64,000 bases of DNA from Ideonella sp. GTDB taxonomy: Bacteria; Pseudomonadota; Gammaproteobacteria; Burkholderiales; Burkholderiaceae_C. The translations under genes and the position numbers were made by a program. This document shows, piece by piece, positions 52,785-63,210 of this stretch. The notes below the pieces were generated by a model. The model searched no databases, was not told the origin of the DNA, and saw only the letters and a program-made list of their open reading frames with translations. Where the stretch lies: the NCBI GenBank assembly GCA_016721465.1, contig JADKIA010000008.1:248001-312000 (forward strand). Direction: 5' to 3'. Positions within the stretch are counted from its first letter, which is position 1; every line of letters starts with the position of its first letter.

Positions 52785-54053
52785 TCAAGGATACAGACCG
52801 CGTTCCTGCCGTGCGGTGAGGATGCGCTCGCAGGCCACGGCGAAGGTGGCGGTGCGCAGCGTGATCTTGTGCTGGTCGGCCGTGTCCCAGATCTTCTTCA
52901 GCGCGCCGATCATGATCTTGTCCAGGCGCACGTTGATCTCGTCCTCGGTCCAGAAGAACGACGAGAAGTCCTGCACCCATTCGAAGTAGCTCACCGTCAC
53001 GCCGCCGGCGTTGCAGATCACGTCGGGCACCACCAGGATGTTGCGATCGGCCAGCACATCGTCTGCGGCGCGGCCCGTCGGGCCATTCGCGCCTTCGAGC
53101 ACCAGGCGGGCTTTCAGGCGGCGGGCGCGGTCGGCCGTGATCTGGTTTTCCAGCGCAGCGGGGATCATGATGTCGCAGCGCACGTCCCAGAAGGCCTCGT
53201 TGTCCATCGGCTCGGCGCCCTTGAAGCCGGCCACGCCACCGGTGGCGCGCACATGCGGGATCAGCAGCGACAGGTCCATGCCCTGCTCGTTGATGATGCT
53301 GCCGGTGTGGTCCTGCGCCGCAACGATCAGGCCGCCGGCCTGGCCGAACAACTCGGCCGCCGACGAGCCCACGTTGCCAAAGCCCTGCACCGCCACGCGG
53401 GCGCCGTTCAAATCCAGCCCGATGCGGCGGGCCGCCTCACGGCCGGTGACGAACACGCCACGACCGGTGGCCTTGACGCGGCCCAGTGAGCCGCCCAGGT
53501 GGATCGGCTTGCCGGTCACCACGCCGGTGGCGGTGGAGCCGGTGTTCATCGAATACGTGTCCATCATCCAGGCCATGATCTGGCCGTCGGTATTGACGTC
53601 CGGCGCGGGGATGTCCTGGTGCGGGCCGATGATGATGCCGATCTCGCTGGTGTAGCGACGGGTCATGCGCTCCAGCTCCTTGCGTGAGAGCAACTTCGGA
53701 TCGACGCGGATGCCGCCCTTGGCGCCCCCGTAGGGCAGGTTCACCGCCGCATTCTTGATGCTCATCCATGCGGACAGGGCCATCACTTCTTCCAGCGTCA
53801 CATCCGGGTGGAAACGCACGCCGCCCTTGCCCGGGCCGCGCGTCAGGCTGTGCTGCACCCGGAAGCCCTCGAAGTGCCGCACGCTGCCATCGTCCAGCTC
53901 GATCGGCACGTCCACGATGAGCGCGCGCTTGGGGCGCTTGAGCGTCTCGGCCCAGCGACCCAGCGTGCCCAGGTAGGGAATCACGCGGTCCACTTGCGAG
54001 ATGTAGGTGGCCCAGGGGCTGTCCGAGGTGGGGTTGATGTAGGAAAGCGTCAT
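52785..54053 (-). CDS. gdhA: Glu/Leu/Phe/Val dehydrogenase (glutamate dehydrogenase)
   Basis: 422 aa. Substrate-binding PYGGAKGGIRVDP with the catalytic lysine, and NAD-binding VAVQGFGNVGSSAAELF. The length and N-terminus match NAD-type bacterial glutamate dehydrogenases of the GdhA/RocG kind. The start at MTLSYINPTSD follows a GGAG. Divergent from proC across about 205 bases. Confidence 0.95.
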   Translation of the reverse strand: MTLSYINPTSDSPWATYISQVDRVIPYLGTLGRWAETLKRPKRALIVDVPIELDDGSVRHFEGFRVQHSLTRGPGKGGVRFHPDVTLEEVMALSAWMSIKNAAVNLPYGGAKGGIRVDPKLLSRKELERMTRRYTSEIGIIIGPHQDIPAPDVNTDGQIMAWMMDTYSMNTGSTATGVVTGKPIHLGGSLGRVKATGRGVFVTGREAARRIGLDLNGARVAVQGFGNVGSSAAELFGQAGGLIVAAQDHTGSIINEQGMDLSLLIPHVRATGGVAGFKGAEPMDNEAFWDVRCDIMIPAALENQITADRARRLKARLVLEGANGPTGRAADDVLADRNILVVPDVICNAGGVTVSYFEWVQDFSSFFWTEDEINVRLDKIMIGALKKIWDTADQHKITLRTATFAVACERILTARQERGLYP

Positions 54054-54259
54054 GGCGTGTGGTCTCCGAGTTGAGGGGTGCTCATTCACCGGACCGTGTC
54101 TGTGCCTCGTGGGCACGTGCCGATCCGTTGGGGCATCAATGTAGGCGTCGCGACGCGCTTTGTGGCGGGTTATGCATGACTTGCATCAATGAGCTGCCGT
54201 GCGACATGGGCCCGCAAGCGGTGAGATGCGGCGAGAAAGCCCGGCCGTACACTGAATGG

Positions 54260-55084
54260 ATGAGCATCCCAGCCCACGACATCCTGGCCTTCATCGGCGG
54301 CGGCAACATGGCCAGCGCGCTGATCGGTGGCCTGTGCAAGACCGGCCGCGCGGCCGGCTCCATCCTCGTCATCGAGCCCTTCGAGGCACAGCGCCAGCGC
54401 CTGGTGGCCGATTTCGGCGTGCGCACCTTGGCCTCGGCCGATGTCACGCTGGCCCAGGCCAGCCTGGTCGTTTGGGCGGTCAAGCCGCAGTTGTTCGCCG
54501 AGGCGGCCCGGCCCTGCGCGGCGCATGTGGCCGGTGCCCTGCAGCTCAGCGTGATGGCCGGCATCCGCAGCGATGCCATCGCGCGTGCCACCGGCAGCCA
54601 GCGCATCGTGCGCAGCATGCCCAACACGCCGGCGCTGATCGGCCGGGGCATCGCCGGGCTGTTTGCAACGCCGGCGGTCACGGCCGACGAGCGCGGCCTG
54701 GTGGAGCAGGTGCTGGCCCCCACCGGGCAGACGCTCTGGGTGCCGCGCGAGGCCGATCTGGATGCGGTGACCGCGCTGTCCGGCTCCGGCCCGGCCTATG
54801 TCTTCTATTTCGTCGAGGCCATGGTGGCCGCCGCCACCGAGATGGGCCTCACGGCCGAGCAAGGCCAGCGCCTGGCGCTGGCCACCTTCGACGGCGCGAC
54901 CGCACTGGCGGCGCAAAGCGACGAATCCCCGGCGGTGCTGCGCGAGCGCGTCACCAGCAAGGGCGGCACCACCTACGCCGCGCTGCAGTCGCTGCGCGCC
55001 GATGCGGTGGGCCAGGCGATCACCAAGGCAGTGAAGGCAGCGCAGCTGCGCGCCAGGGAGTTGGGTGACGAGTTCGGCGGGTGA
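54260..55084 (+). CDS. proC: Pyrroline-5-carboxylate reductase (ProC)
   Basis: 274 aa. Rossmann start LAFIGGGNMASALIGGL and the signature ending LVEQVLAPTG, ALSGSGPAYVFYF, VTSKGGTT match. It makes proline from glutamate-derived pyrroline-5-carboxylate. Divergent from gdhA, which supplies glutamate, and convergent with ubiA. Confidence 0.96.
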   Translation: MSIPAHDILAFIGGGNMASALIGGLCKTGRAAGSILVIEPFEAQRQRLVADFGVRTLASADVTLAQASLVVWAVKPQLFAEAARPCAAHVAGALQLSVMAGIRSDAIARATGSQRIVRSMPNTPALIGRGIAGLFATPAVTADERGLVEQVLAPTGQTLWVPREADLDAVTALSGSGPAYVFYFVEAMVAAATEMGLTAEQGQRLALATFDGATALAAQSDESPAVLRERVTSKGGTTYAALQSLRADAVGQAITKAVKAAQLRARELGDEFGG

Positions 55085-55089
55085 CATCG

Positions 55090-55168
55090 CTCCCCCCGGA
55101 GCGACCTCCGGTCGCCTCCCCCCAGGGGGCGGCCGCTGGCGGCCCGGCAAAGCCGGTTCCGCGGCGGC
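55090..55168 (-). repeat. Copy 6 of the triple-hairpin repeat (inverted)
   Basis: On the minus strand stem 1 is CCGGC-TTT-GCCGG and stem 3 GCGACC-GGA-GGTCGC, a compensatory variant of other copies. It lies between the convergent proC and ubiA genes. Confidence 0.85.
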
Positions 55169-55207
55169 CACTTGGTGCAGTGACCGGCCAGAGGGATGCT
55201 CTGCCTT

Positions 55208-56104
55208 TCAACGGCCCGCCAAGTCCAGCGCCACGCCGGCGAACACCGCAAACCCCACCCAGTGGTTCAAGCGAAAGGCCTTGAAACAGCCGTCGCGTGA
55301 GCGGTCGCGAATGAGGGTGTAGTGCCACGCCACTTGAGCGGCTGCCACTGCGATGCCCAGCAGGAACACCAGCCCCAGGCCCAGCGACCGACCCAATGCC
55401 GCCCAGGACGCCAGGTACAGCGCATAGAACCCCATCACCGCGGCCACGTCGAAGCGGCCCAGCGTGATGGCCGAGGTCTGGATGCCGATCACCAGATCGT
55501 CGTCGCGGTCGACCATCGCGTATTCGGTGTCGTAGGCCAGCACCCAGCACAGGTTGCCCAGCAGCAGCAGCCAGGCCTGGGGCGGCACGGCGGCGCCGAT
55601 GGCCGAAAGGCCCCAGTCGCGGCCGCCCAGCGCCGCCGAGAACGCCATCGGGATGCCGAAGCTGAAGGCCACGCCCAGCACCGCCTGCGGCATCGCCACC
55701 ACGCGCTTGGCGTAGGGGTAGGCCAGTGCAATCGCCAGCGCCGCGAAGGACAGCAGGATCGTCGGTGGGTTGGTGCTGAGCACCAGCACAAAGGCCGCGA
55801 GCGCCAGCACGGCGCCCAGCGCCAGCGCCTCGCGCACACCCACCGCGCCGCTGGTGACCGGGCGCTGGGCGGTGCGCTTGACATGCCGGTCGAACTCGCG
55901 GTCGGCCACGTCGTTGGCGCAGCAACCGGCCGACCGCATCAGGATCGTGCCGAACACAAACACCAGCAACAGATGCCAGCCCGGGAAGCCGTCGTGCGCA
56001 ATCCACAGCGCCGACAGGGTGGGCCACAGCAGCAGCAGCCAGCCGGCCGGACGGTCCCAGCGGATCAGGTCGAGGTACAGGGAAACGCGGGACGCTTGGC
56101 TCAC
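55208..56104 (-). CDS. ubiA: 4-hydroxybenzoate octaprenyltransferase UbiA
   Basis: 298 aa with about eight membrane helices. The two aspartate-rich motifs are NDVADREFD, with following RTAQRP, and DTEYAMVDRDDD. It prenylates 4-hydroxybenzoate in ubiquinone synthesis. No ubiC neighbour is present. Divergent from psuG, 49 bases between start codons. Confidence 0.96.
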   Translation of the reverse strand: MSQASRVSLYLDLIRWDRPAGWLLLLWPTLSALWIAHDGFPGWHLLLVFVFGTILMRSAGCCANDVADREFDRHVKRTAQRPVTSGAVGVREALALGAVLALAAFVLVLSTNPPTILLSFAALAIALAYPYAKRVVAMPQAVLGVAFSFGIPMAFSAALGGRDWGLSAIGAAVPPQAWLLLLGNLCWVLAYDTEYAMVDRDDDLVIGIQTSAITLGRFDVAAVMGFYALYLASWAALGRSLGLGLVFLLGIAVAAAQVAWHYTLIRDRSRDGCFKAFRLNHWVGFAVFAGVALDLAGR

Positions 56105-56153
56105 CTGGGCATTATCGGCAGGCCACGGACGCGGCCTTTGCTAAGCTGCCCGC

Positions 56154-57083
56154 ATGCACGCCCTGCTCGACCTCCACCCCGACGTGGCCACCGCCCTGGC
56201 CGCACGCCGCCCCGTGGTGGCGCTGGAATCCACCATCATCAGCCACGGCATGCCCTGGCCGCGCAATGCCGAGACGGCGCTTCGAGTGGAAGACGAAATA
56301 CGCGTCCACGGTGCCGTGCCAGCCACCATCGCCATCATCGACGGGCGGCTGAAGGCCGGCCTCAGCCGCGAGCAGATCGAGCAACTCGGCCGCGCCGGCC
56401 ACGCGGTGGCCAAGGTCAGCCGCAGGGACATGGCGCTGCTCGTGGCGCGACAGGGCACTGGTGCCACCACGGTGGCCGCGACGATGATCATTGCCGCGCT
56501 GGCCGGCATCCGCGTTTTTGCCACCGGCGGCATCGGTGGTGTGCACCGCGGCGCGCCGCTCACCTTCGATGTCTCTGCCGATCTGCAGGAGCTGGCCCGC
56601 ACCCCGGTGGCCGTGGTCTGCGCCGGCGCCAAGAGCATCCTCGATCTGGGCCTCACCCTCGAATACCTGGAGACCCACGGCGTGCCCGTGCTCGGCTACC
56701 GCACCGCCGAGCTGCCAGCCTTCTTCACCCGCGACAGCGGCTTTGCCGTGGACGCGCGGATGGATGCGCCCAGCGACATCGCCCGCGTGATGCAGGCGCA
56801 GTGGGCACTGGGCCTCTCCGCCGGCCTGGTCATCGCCAACCCCATCCCGCCCGAGCATGCGATGCCGCGCGAACGCATCGACGCGGCGATCGCGCAAGCC
56901 CTGGCCGAAGCCAAGGCCCAAGGCATCAGCGGCAAGGCCAGCACGCCCTTCCTGCTGGCCCGTGTGACCGACTTGACCGGTGGCGACAGCCTGGCCAGCA
57001 ACATCGAGTTGGTGCTCAACAACGCGCGGCTCGGTGCGGCGGTGGCGGTGGCGTTTGCGGGCTTGCCGCGTGAGGTGGCGTGA
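56154..57083 (+). CDS. psuG: Pseudouridine-5'-phosphate glycosidase PsuG
   Basis: 309 aa. VALESTIISHGMPWPRNAE start, GTGATTVAATM, ATGGIGGVHRGA and the metal/catalytic CAGAKSILDLGLTLEYLET signatures are complete. It splits pseudouridine 5'-phosphate to uracil and ribose 5-phosphate. The kinase partner psuK is not visible here. Confidence 0.96.
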   Translation: MHALLDLHPDVATALAARRPVVALESTIISHGMPWPRNAETALRVEDEIRVHGAVPATIAIIDGRLKAGLSREQIEQLGRAGHAVAKVSRRDMALLVARQGTGATTVAATMIIAALAGIRVFATGGIGGVHRGAPLTFDVSADLQELARTPVAVVCAGAKSILDLGLTLEYLETHGVPVLGYRTAELPAFFTRDSGFAVDARMDAPSDIARVMQAQWALGLSAGLVIANPIPPEHAMPRERIDAAIAQALAEAKAQGISGKASTPFLLARVTDLTGGDSLASNIELVLNNARLGAAVAVAFAGLPREVA

Positions 57084-57121
57084 CACCCCCCACGCCCACG
57101 CGGAGGTCGGCCGGTTCGTGA

Positions 57122-57156
57122 GGCACAAGACAGTGCGCAGGCACGGTCTTGTGTCC
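57122..57156. terminator. Hairpin between convergent psuG and prfC
   Basis: Arms GGCACAAGACAGTGC (57122-57136) and 57141-57156 pair over about 15 bases with one mismatch and one bulge, with a 4-base loop. It lies between the two stop codons. There is no T run; a bidirectional transcript-end structure is likely. Confidence 0.45.
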
Positions 57157-57160
57157 ACAC

Positions 57161-58834
<1,674 letters not shown>

Positions 58835-58945
58835 GGGCAGGCGTTGGCGCCGGCATCGAGCGGCGCCACCTCAACAAGGCAGGGGAAAGGTGGGATTATC
58901 GGCTCCCACCTCCTTGCCGCCAGGCGGCACCGCCGAGACGCCGAC

Positions 58946-59293
58946 ATGTCCGATCCCGTCGCACCCGCATTCGCTCCCTTGCCCGAGCCACCGTACTACG
59001 CGGTGATCTTCGCCTCGCTGCGCACGCCGTCCGACGACACCGGCTACGCGGCGATGGCCGAGCGCATGGTCTTGCTCGGTGCGCAGCAGCCCGGCTTCCT
59101 GGGCATCGACAGCGCCCGCGGCGCCGACGGTTTCGGCATCACCGTGTCGTACTGGGCCAGCCTGGACGCCATCAGCGCCTGGCGTGCCCACGCCGAGCAC
59201 ACGGTGGCCCGCGAAACCGGGCGCGATCAGTGGTATCGGCAATACACGCTGCGCATCGCCAAGGTCGAACGCGCCTACGGGTTCGAGGCATAG
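58946..59293 (+). CDS. Antibiotic biosynthesis monooxygenase-type protein
   Basis: 115 aa. YYAVIFASLR start, RMVLLGAQQPGF, SYWASLDAISAWRAHAEH: the ABM/heme-degrading monooxygenase beta-alpha fold with the helical W-R-x-H motif. Likely a small oxygenase or a stress protein; substrate unknown. ATG 58946 fits the family N-terminus. The 173 bases after its stop hold nothing recognisable. Confidence 0.88.
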   Translation: MSDPVAPAFAPLPEPPYYAVIFASLRTPSDDTGYAAMAERMVLLGAQQPGFLGIDSARGADGFGITVSYWASLDAISAWRAHAEHTVARETGRDQWYRQYTLRIAKVERAYGFEA

Positions 59294-59466
59294 TCCAGCA
59301 CGTCGCCAGCCATCTCACGCAGCGGCGCAAAGCCCGGCAGGCGCTGCCCCGGGAGCGTCTCGGATGCGCCGGCCGACGACATCAGGGCGATGCTCGACGC
59401 CATTGTCGGCACAGCGATTCCGATCGAACGCCTGGCGGGCGCGGCGGGGCCGGCGACCCGCCGGTT

Positions 59467-60108
59467 TCAGCGCGCCAGCGGATTCGGCGTGGGCTCGGCG
59501 ATCTTGCTCAGCCGGTTGCGGTCGGTGTGGTGGAAGGGCTCGGCCTGGCCGTGGATCTGCAGCACCGTGTCTTCCTCGTAGCCCCAGCTGCCGTCGTCGT
59601 AGGCCGTGACCTGGATGCGGAACTCGGTGGTCCTGAAGGCGTGCAGCAGGAAAGGCGCCGAGCAGATGCCCCAGGTTTCCAGCCCCTGCGTGGCCTTGAG
59701 CTCGAAGCTCGTGGCGTCGGCCGCCGCCGTGCCACTGGCCATCGCGGTCTGCCCGCGCGGGATGGTCAGCGTGTGGATGATGCAACCGGTGGCCGGCTCC
59801 CACAGCCAGTAGCCCACCTGGTCGTGGTAGGTCTTCACCTGGTCGGGCTTGGTGACATGCGTGTGATAGCGCAGGCCGTACAGCAGCTGTGGGCCGTTGG
59901 TCTGCGGGTCGATGGGCTGCAGCTCGATGCGCTCCACATAGGCCTGCTTCTTCGGGCCATCGGCCTTGGGCTTCACATCCAGCCCGCGCGTGCCCTGCCA
60001 GACGCCGGCCAAGGCGCGCAGCGGGCCCAGGTTGGCCAGCGTATGGACGTCGATGTCGCTCGGCTCGGTGTAGATGTCGGCGGGGAAGTGTGCGGATGGA
60101 TCGCTCAT
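59467..60108 (-). CDS. Nitrobindin-like heme-binding beta-barrel protein
   Basis: 213 aa. LGPLRALAGVWQGTRGLDV is the THAP4/nitrobindin-like N-terminus, and the following strands (YHTHVTKPDQ, GYWLWEPATG, and the C-terminal WGYEEDTVLQI) form the barrel. The family may bind heme and detoxify NO or peroxynitrite. Lies 25 bases from the oxyR stop on the same strand. Confidence 0.8.
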   Translation of the reverse strand: MSDPSAHFPADIYTEPSDIDVHTLANLGPLRALAGVWQGTRGLDVKPKADGPKKQAYVERIELQPIDPQTNGPQLLYGLRYHTHVTKPDQVKTYHDQVGYWLWEPATGCIIHTLTIPRGQTAMASGTAAADATSFELKATQGLETWGICSAPFLLHAFRTTEFRIQVTAYDDGSWGYEEDTVLQIHGQAEPFHHTDRNRLSKIAEPTPNPLAR

Positions 60109-60133
60109 GGTGTGGGTGGCTCCTCGGTATCGA

Positions 60134-61054
60134 TCAGGACAGCCGCGTCACGCCGTTCAGGGGGCAGGCATACACGGCATTGCGCAGTGCCGCAATGGCC
60201 TCGTAGCGCGTGAAGCTGCGGCGCCAGGCCAGCACCACGCGGCGCGAGGGCACCGGCGCCTCGAAGGGGATGTAGCGGATATGCTCCTGGCGCTCGGCCG
60301 GCACGCTCAGGCGTGGCACCACCGTGACGCCCATGCCCGAGGCCACCATGTAGCGGATGGTCTCGAGCGACGAGCCCTCGAAGCTCTTGCGGATGCCTTC
60401 GGCGTCGCTGGCGAAGCGCGCGAATTCGGGGCACACCTCGAGCACGTGGTCGCGGAAGCAATGGCCCGTGCCGAGCAGCAGCATGGTCTCCTGCTTCAAC
60501 TCTTCCGCGCTGATGCGTTTGCGCTTGGCCAGCGGGTGGGTGGCGGGCACCGCCACCAGAAAGGGCTCGTCGTAGAGCGCCGCCACGGCCAGCCCGGTGT
60601 CGGGGAAAGGCTCGGCCATGATGGCGCAGTCCAGCTCGCCGGTGCGCAGCATCTCCAGCAGCCTGACGGTGAAGTTCTCCTGCAGCATCAGCGGCATCTG
60701 CGGCATGCGCTCGATCGTCTGCTTCACCAGATCCGGCAGCAGGTAGGGGCCGATGGTGTAGATGATGCCCAGCCGAAGCGGGCCCGACAGCGGATCCTTG
60801 CCGCGCTTGGCGATCTCCTTGATCCCCGCCGCCTGCTCGATCACCGACTGCGCCTGGCGCACGATGGCCTCACCAAGGGGCGTGACGCTCACCTCGGCCG
60901 AGCCGCGCTCGAACAGCTTCACGTCGAGCTCTTCCTCGAGCTTCTTGATTGCCACCGACAGCGTGGGCTGCGAGACAAAGCAGGCCTCGGCCGCGCGGCC
61001 GAAGTGCTTCTCGCGCGCCACCGCGACGATGTAGCGCAATTCGGTGAGCGTCAT
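60134..61054 (-). CDS. oxyR: Hydrogen peroxide sensor OxyR
   Basis: 306 aa LysR-type regulator. The redox cysteines are exactly at 199 (GTGHCFRD) and 208 (LEVCPEF), as in E. coli OxyR. N-terminal HTH MTLTELRYIVAVAREKHFG, then the effector domain. It activates peroxide defence when oxidised. Next to recG, as in many Burkholderiales. Confidence 0.96.
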   Translation of the reverse strand: MTLTELRYIVAVAREKHFGRAAEACFVSQPTLSVAIKKLEEELDVKLFERGSAEVSVTPLGEAIVRQAQSVIEQAAGIKEIAKRGKDPLSGPLRLGIIYTIGPYLLPDLVKQTIERMPQMPLMLQENFTVRLLEMLRTGELDCAIMAEPFPDTGLAVAALYDEPFLVAVPATHPLAKRKRISAEELKQETMLLLGTGHCFRDHVLEVCPEFARFASDAEGIRKSFEGSSLETIRYMVASGMGVTVVPRLSVPAERQEHIRYIPFEAPVPSRRVVLAWRRSFTRYEAIAALRNAVYACPLNGVTRLS

Positions 61055-61103
61055 GGCGTGGATTATCCGGCACCGACCGGCAGTCCCGCCCAGAAGACGC
61101 CAC

Positions 61104-63173
61104 TCAGGCCTTCAGGAAATCCAGCCGGCTGTCCAGCCAGCGTTCCACATGCGCATGGGCGGCGCGCGCATCCTGTTCGATCAGCGTGGCGGCGGCCCGC
61201 CGCGCCCGTTCCAGCAGCGCGGCGTCCTCGGCCAGGTCGGCAAAGCGCAGCAGCGCGTCCCCGCTCTGCCGGGCGCCCATGAACTCACCCGGCCCGCGGA
61301 TGTCCAGGTCGCGCCGGGCAATCTCGAAGCCGTCGTTGGTCTCGGCCATGGCGCGCAGGCGGTCCTTGGCCGAGGGTGACAACGGGCCGCTGTAAAGCAG
61401 CACGCAGACGCTGGCCGTGGCGCCGCGGCCCACGCGGCCGCGCAGCTGGTGCAGCTGGCTCAGGCCGAAGCGCTCGGCGTGCTCGATCACCATCAGGCTG
61501 GCGTTGGGCACGTCCACGCCCACCTCGATCACGGTGGTGGCCACCAGCACGGCCATCTCGCCACTGGCGAACAGCGACATCACCGCGGCCTTCTCGGCCG
61601 ACGGCATGCGCCCGTGCAGCAGGCCCACCATGCGGCCGGGCAACGCGGCGCTGAGCTGGGCGTGCGTTTCGGTGGCGTTCTGCAGATCCAGCGTCTCGCT
61701 TTCCTCGATCAGCGGGCACACCCAGTACACCTGCCGGCCCTGCGCTACCTCGGCGCCGATCTTGCTGATCACCTCGGCGCGCCGGTTGTCGGCAAACAGC
61801 TTGGTGAGCACCGGCGTGCGGCCGGGCGGCAGCTCGTCGATGGTGCTCACGGCCAGGTCGGCGAAGTAGCTCATGGCCAGCGTGCGCGGGATGGGGGTGG
61901 CGCTCATCATCAGCAGGTGCGGCTCCAGCGTGGCGTGGGCCAGCTTCTCGCGCAAGGCCAGGCGCTGGGCCACGCCGAAGCGGTGCTGCTCGTCGACGAT
62001 GGCCAGGCCCAAACGCGCGAACTGCACGTCCTTCTGGATCACGGCGTGGGTGCCGATCACCAGGCGCGCCTGGCCACTGGCCACGCGCTCGACCATGGCC
62101 GTGCGCGCCTTGCCCTTGCGGCTGCCGGTGAGCCAGGCCACCTCGATGCCCAGTGGCGCCAGCCACTGCACCAGCTTGCGGAAGTGCTGTTCGGCCAGGA
62201 TCTCGGTGGGCGCCATCAGCGCGCACTGCCAGCCGGCGTCGATGGTGATGGCAGCGGCCAGCGCGGCCACCACGGTCTTGCCCGAGCCCACGTCGCCCTG
62301 CAGCAGCCGGTGCATGGGTTGGGCCAGCGCCAGGTCCGTCGCGATCTCGTCCACCACGCGCTGCTGCGCGGCGGTGAGCTGGAAGGGCAGCGCAGCGAGG
62401 AATTGGTCGTGAAGCGCGCCGCGCCGCCGAGGCATGGCCGGCGCGCCCAGCTTGGCGCGCTCCTGCCGGGCCCACAGCTGCGACAGCTGCTGCGCCAGCA
62501 GTTCCTCGTACTTCAGCCGTTGCCAGGCCGGGTGGCTGTGGTCTTCCAGTGCCGCCATCGAGGCCGATGGCGGCGGGTGGTGCAGCCAGTGCAGCGCCTC
62601 TCGCAGCGGCGGCAGGCCGTGCGGCACGGCACCGGGCGGCAGGATCTCGTGCAATGGCGCGCGGCCCAGGGCCGAGGCAACGGCTTTTCGAAGATAGGCC
62701 TGTGGCAGCTGCGCGCTGCTGGGGTACACGGGCGTCAAGGACTGGGCCAGCGGCGCGCCCAGGTCCACGGCCTTGAACTGCGGGTGCACCATCTCCAGCC
62801 CGAAGAAGCCATCGCGCGGCTCGCCGCGGGCACGCACACGGGCGCCTTCGACCAGGCTCTTTTGGTGCGAGGGGTAGAAGTGCAGGAAGCGCAGCAGCAG
62901 CTCGCCGCTGTCGTCGCGCAGCCGCACCACCAGTTGCCGGCGCGGGCGCTGCTCGATGCGCGCGTCGGTGACCTGGCCTTCCACCTGCGCGGGCGTGCCA
63001 TCGCGCAAGTGTGCAATGGGCACGAGGCGTGTCTCGTCCTCGTAGCGCAACGGCAAGTGCAGCGCCAGATCGATGTCGCGTTTCAGGCCCAGCTTGTCCA
63101 TCGCCCGCTGCGGCCCCGAGCGCTCTGCCGCCTTGGCAGGTGGTGCGGCTGGGTTGGCGGAGGCCTCGGGCAT
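61104..63173 (-). CDS. recG: ATP-dependent DNA helicase RecG
   Basis: 689 aa. N-terminal wedge/OB domain for fork binding (VEGQVTDARIEQRPR), Walker A GDVGSGKTV, DEQH box in IVDEQHRFGV, and motif VI QLRGRVGRG. It remodels stalled forks and D-loops. Spaced 49 bases upstream of oxyR on the same strand, so they may be cotranscribed. Confidence 0.97.
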   Translation of the reverse strand: MPEASANPAAPPAKAAERSGPQRAMDKLGLKRDIDLALHLPLRYEDETRLVPIAHLRDGTPAQVEGQVTDARIEQRPRRQLVVRLRDDSGELLLRFLHFYPSHQKSLVEGARVRARGEPRDGFFGLEMVHPQFKAVDLGAPLAQSLTPVYPSSAQLPQAYLRKAVASALGRAPLHEILPPGAVPHGLPPLREALHWLHHPPPSASMAALEDHSHPAWQRLKYEELLAQQLSQLWARQERAKLGAPAMPRRRGALHDQFLAALPFQLTAAQQRVVDEIATDLALAQPMHRLLQGDVGSGKTVVAALAAAITIDAGWQCALMAPTEILAEQHFRKLVQWLAPLGIEVAWLTGSRKGKARTAMVERVASGQARLVIGTHAVIQKDVQFARLGLAIVDEQHRFGVAQRLALREKLAHATLEPHLLMMSATPIPRTLAMSYFADLAVSTIDELPPGRTPVLTKLFADNRRAEVISKIGAEVAQGRQVYWVCPLIEESETLDLQNATETHAQLSAALPGRMVGLLHGRMPSAEKAAVMSLFASGEMAVLVATTVIEVGVDVPNASLMVIEHAERFGLSQLHQLRGRVGRGATASVCVLLYSGPLSPSAKDRLRAMAETNDGFEIARRDLDIRGPGEFMGARQSGDALLRFADLAEDAALLERARRAAATLIEQDARAAHAHVERWLDSRLDFLKA

Positions 63174-63210
63174 GGCGCGATTCTGCCGCCGGCTCGGCGC
63201 GCGCTTCAGT

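Noticed and set aside
57122..57156. tRNA-like fold
   Set aside because: Only one hairpin, no cloverleaf, no TTC loop, too short.
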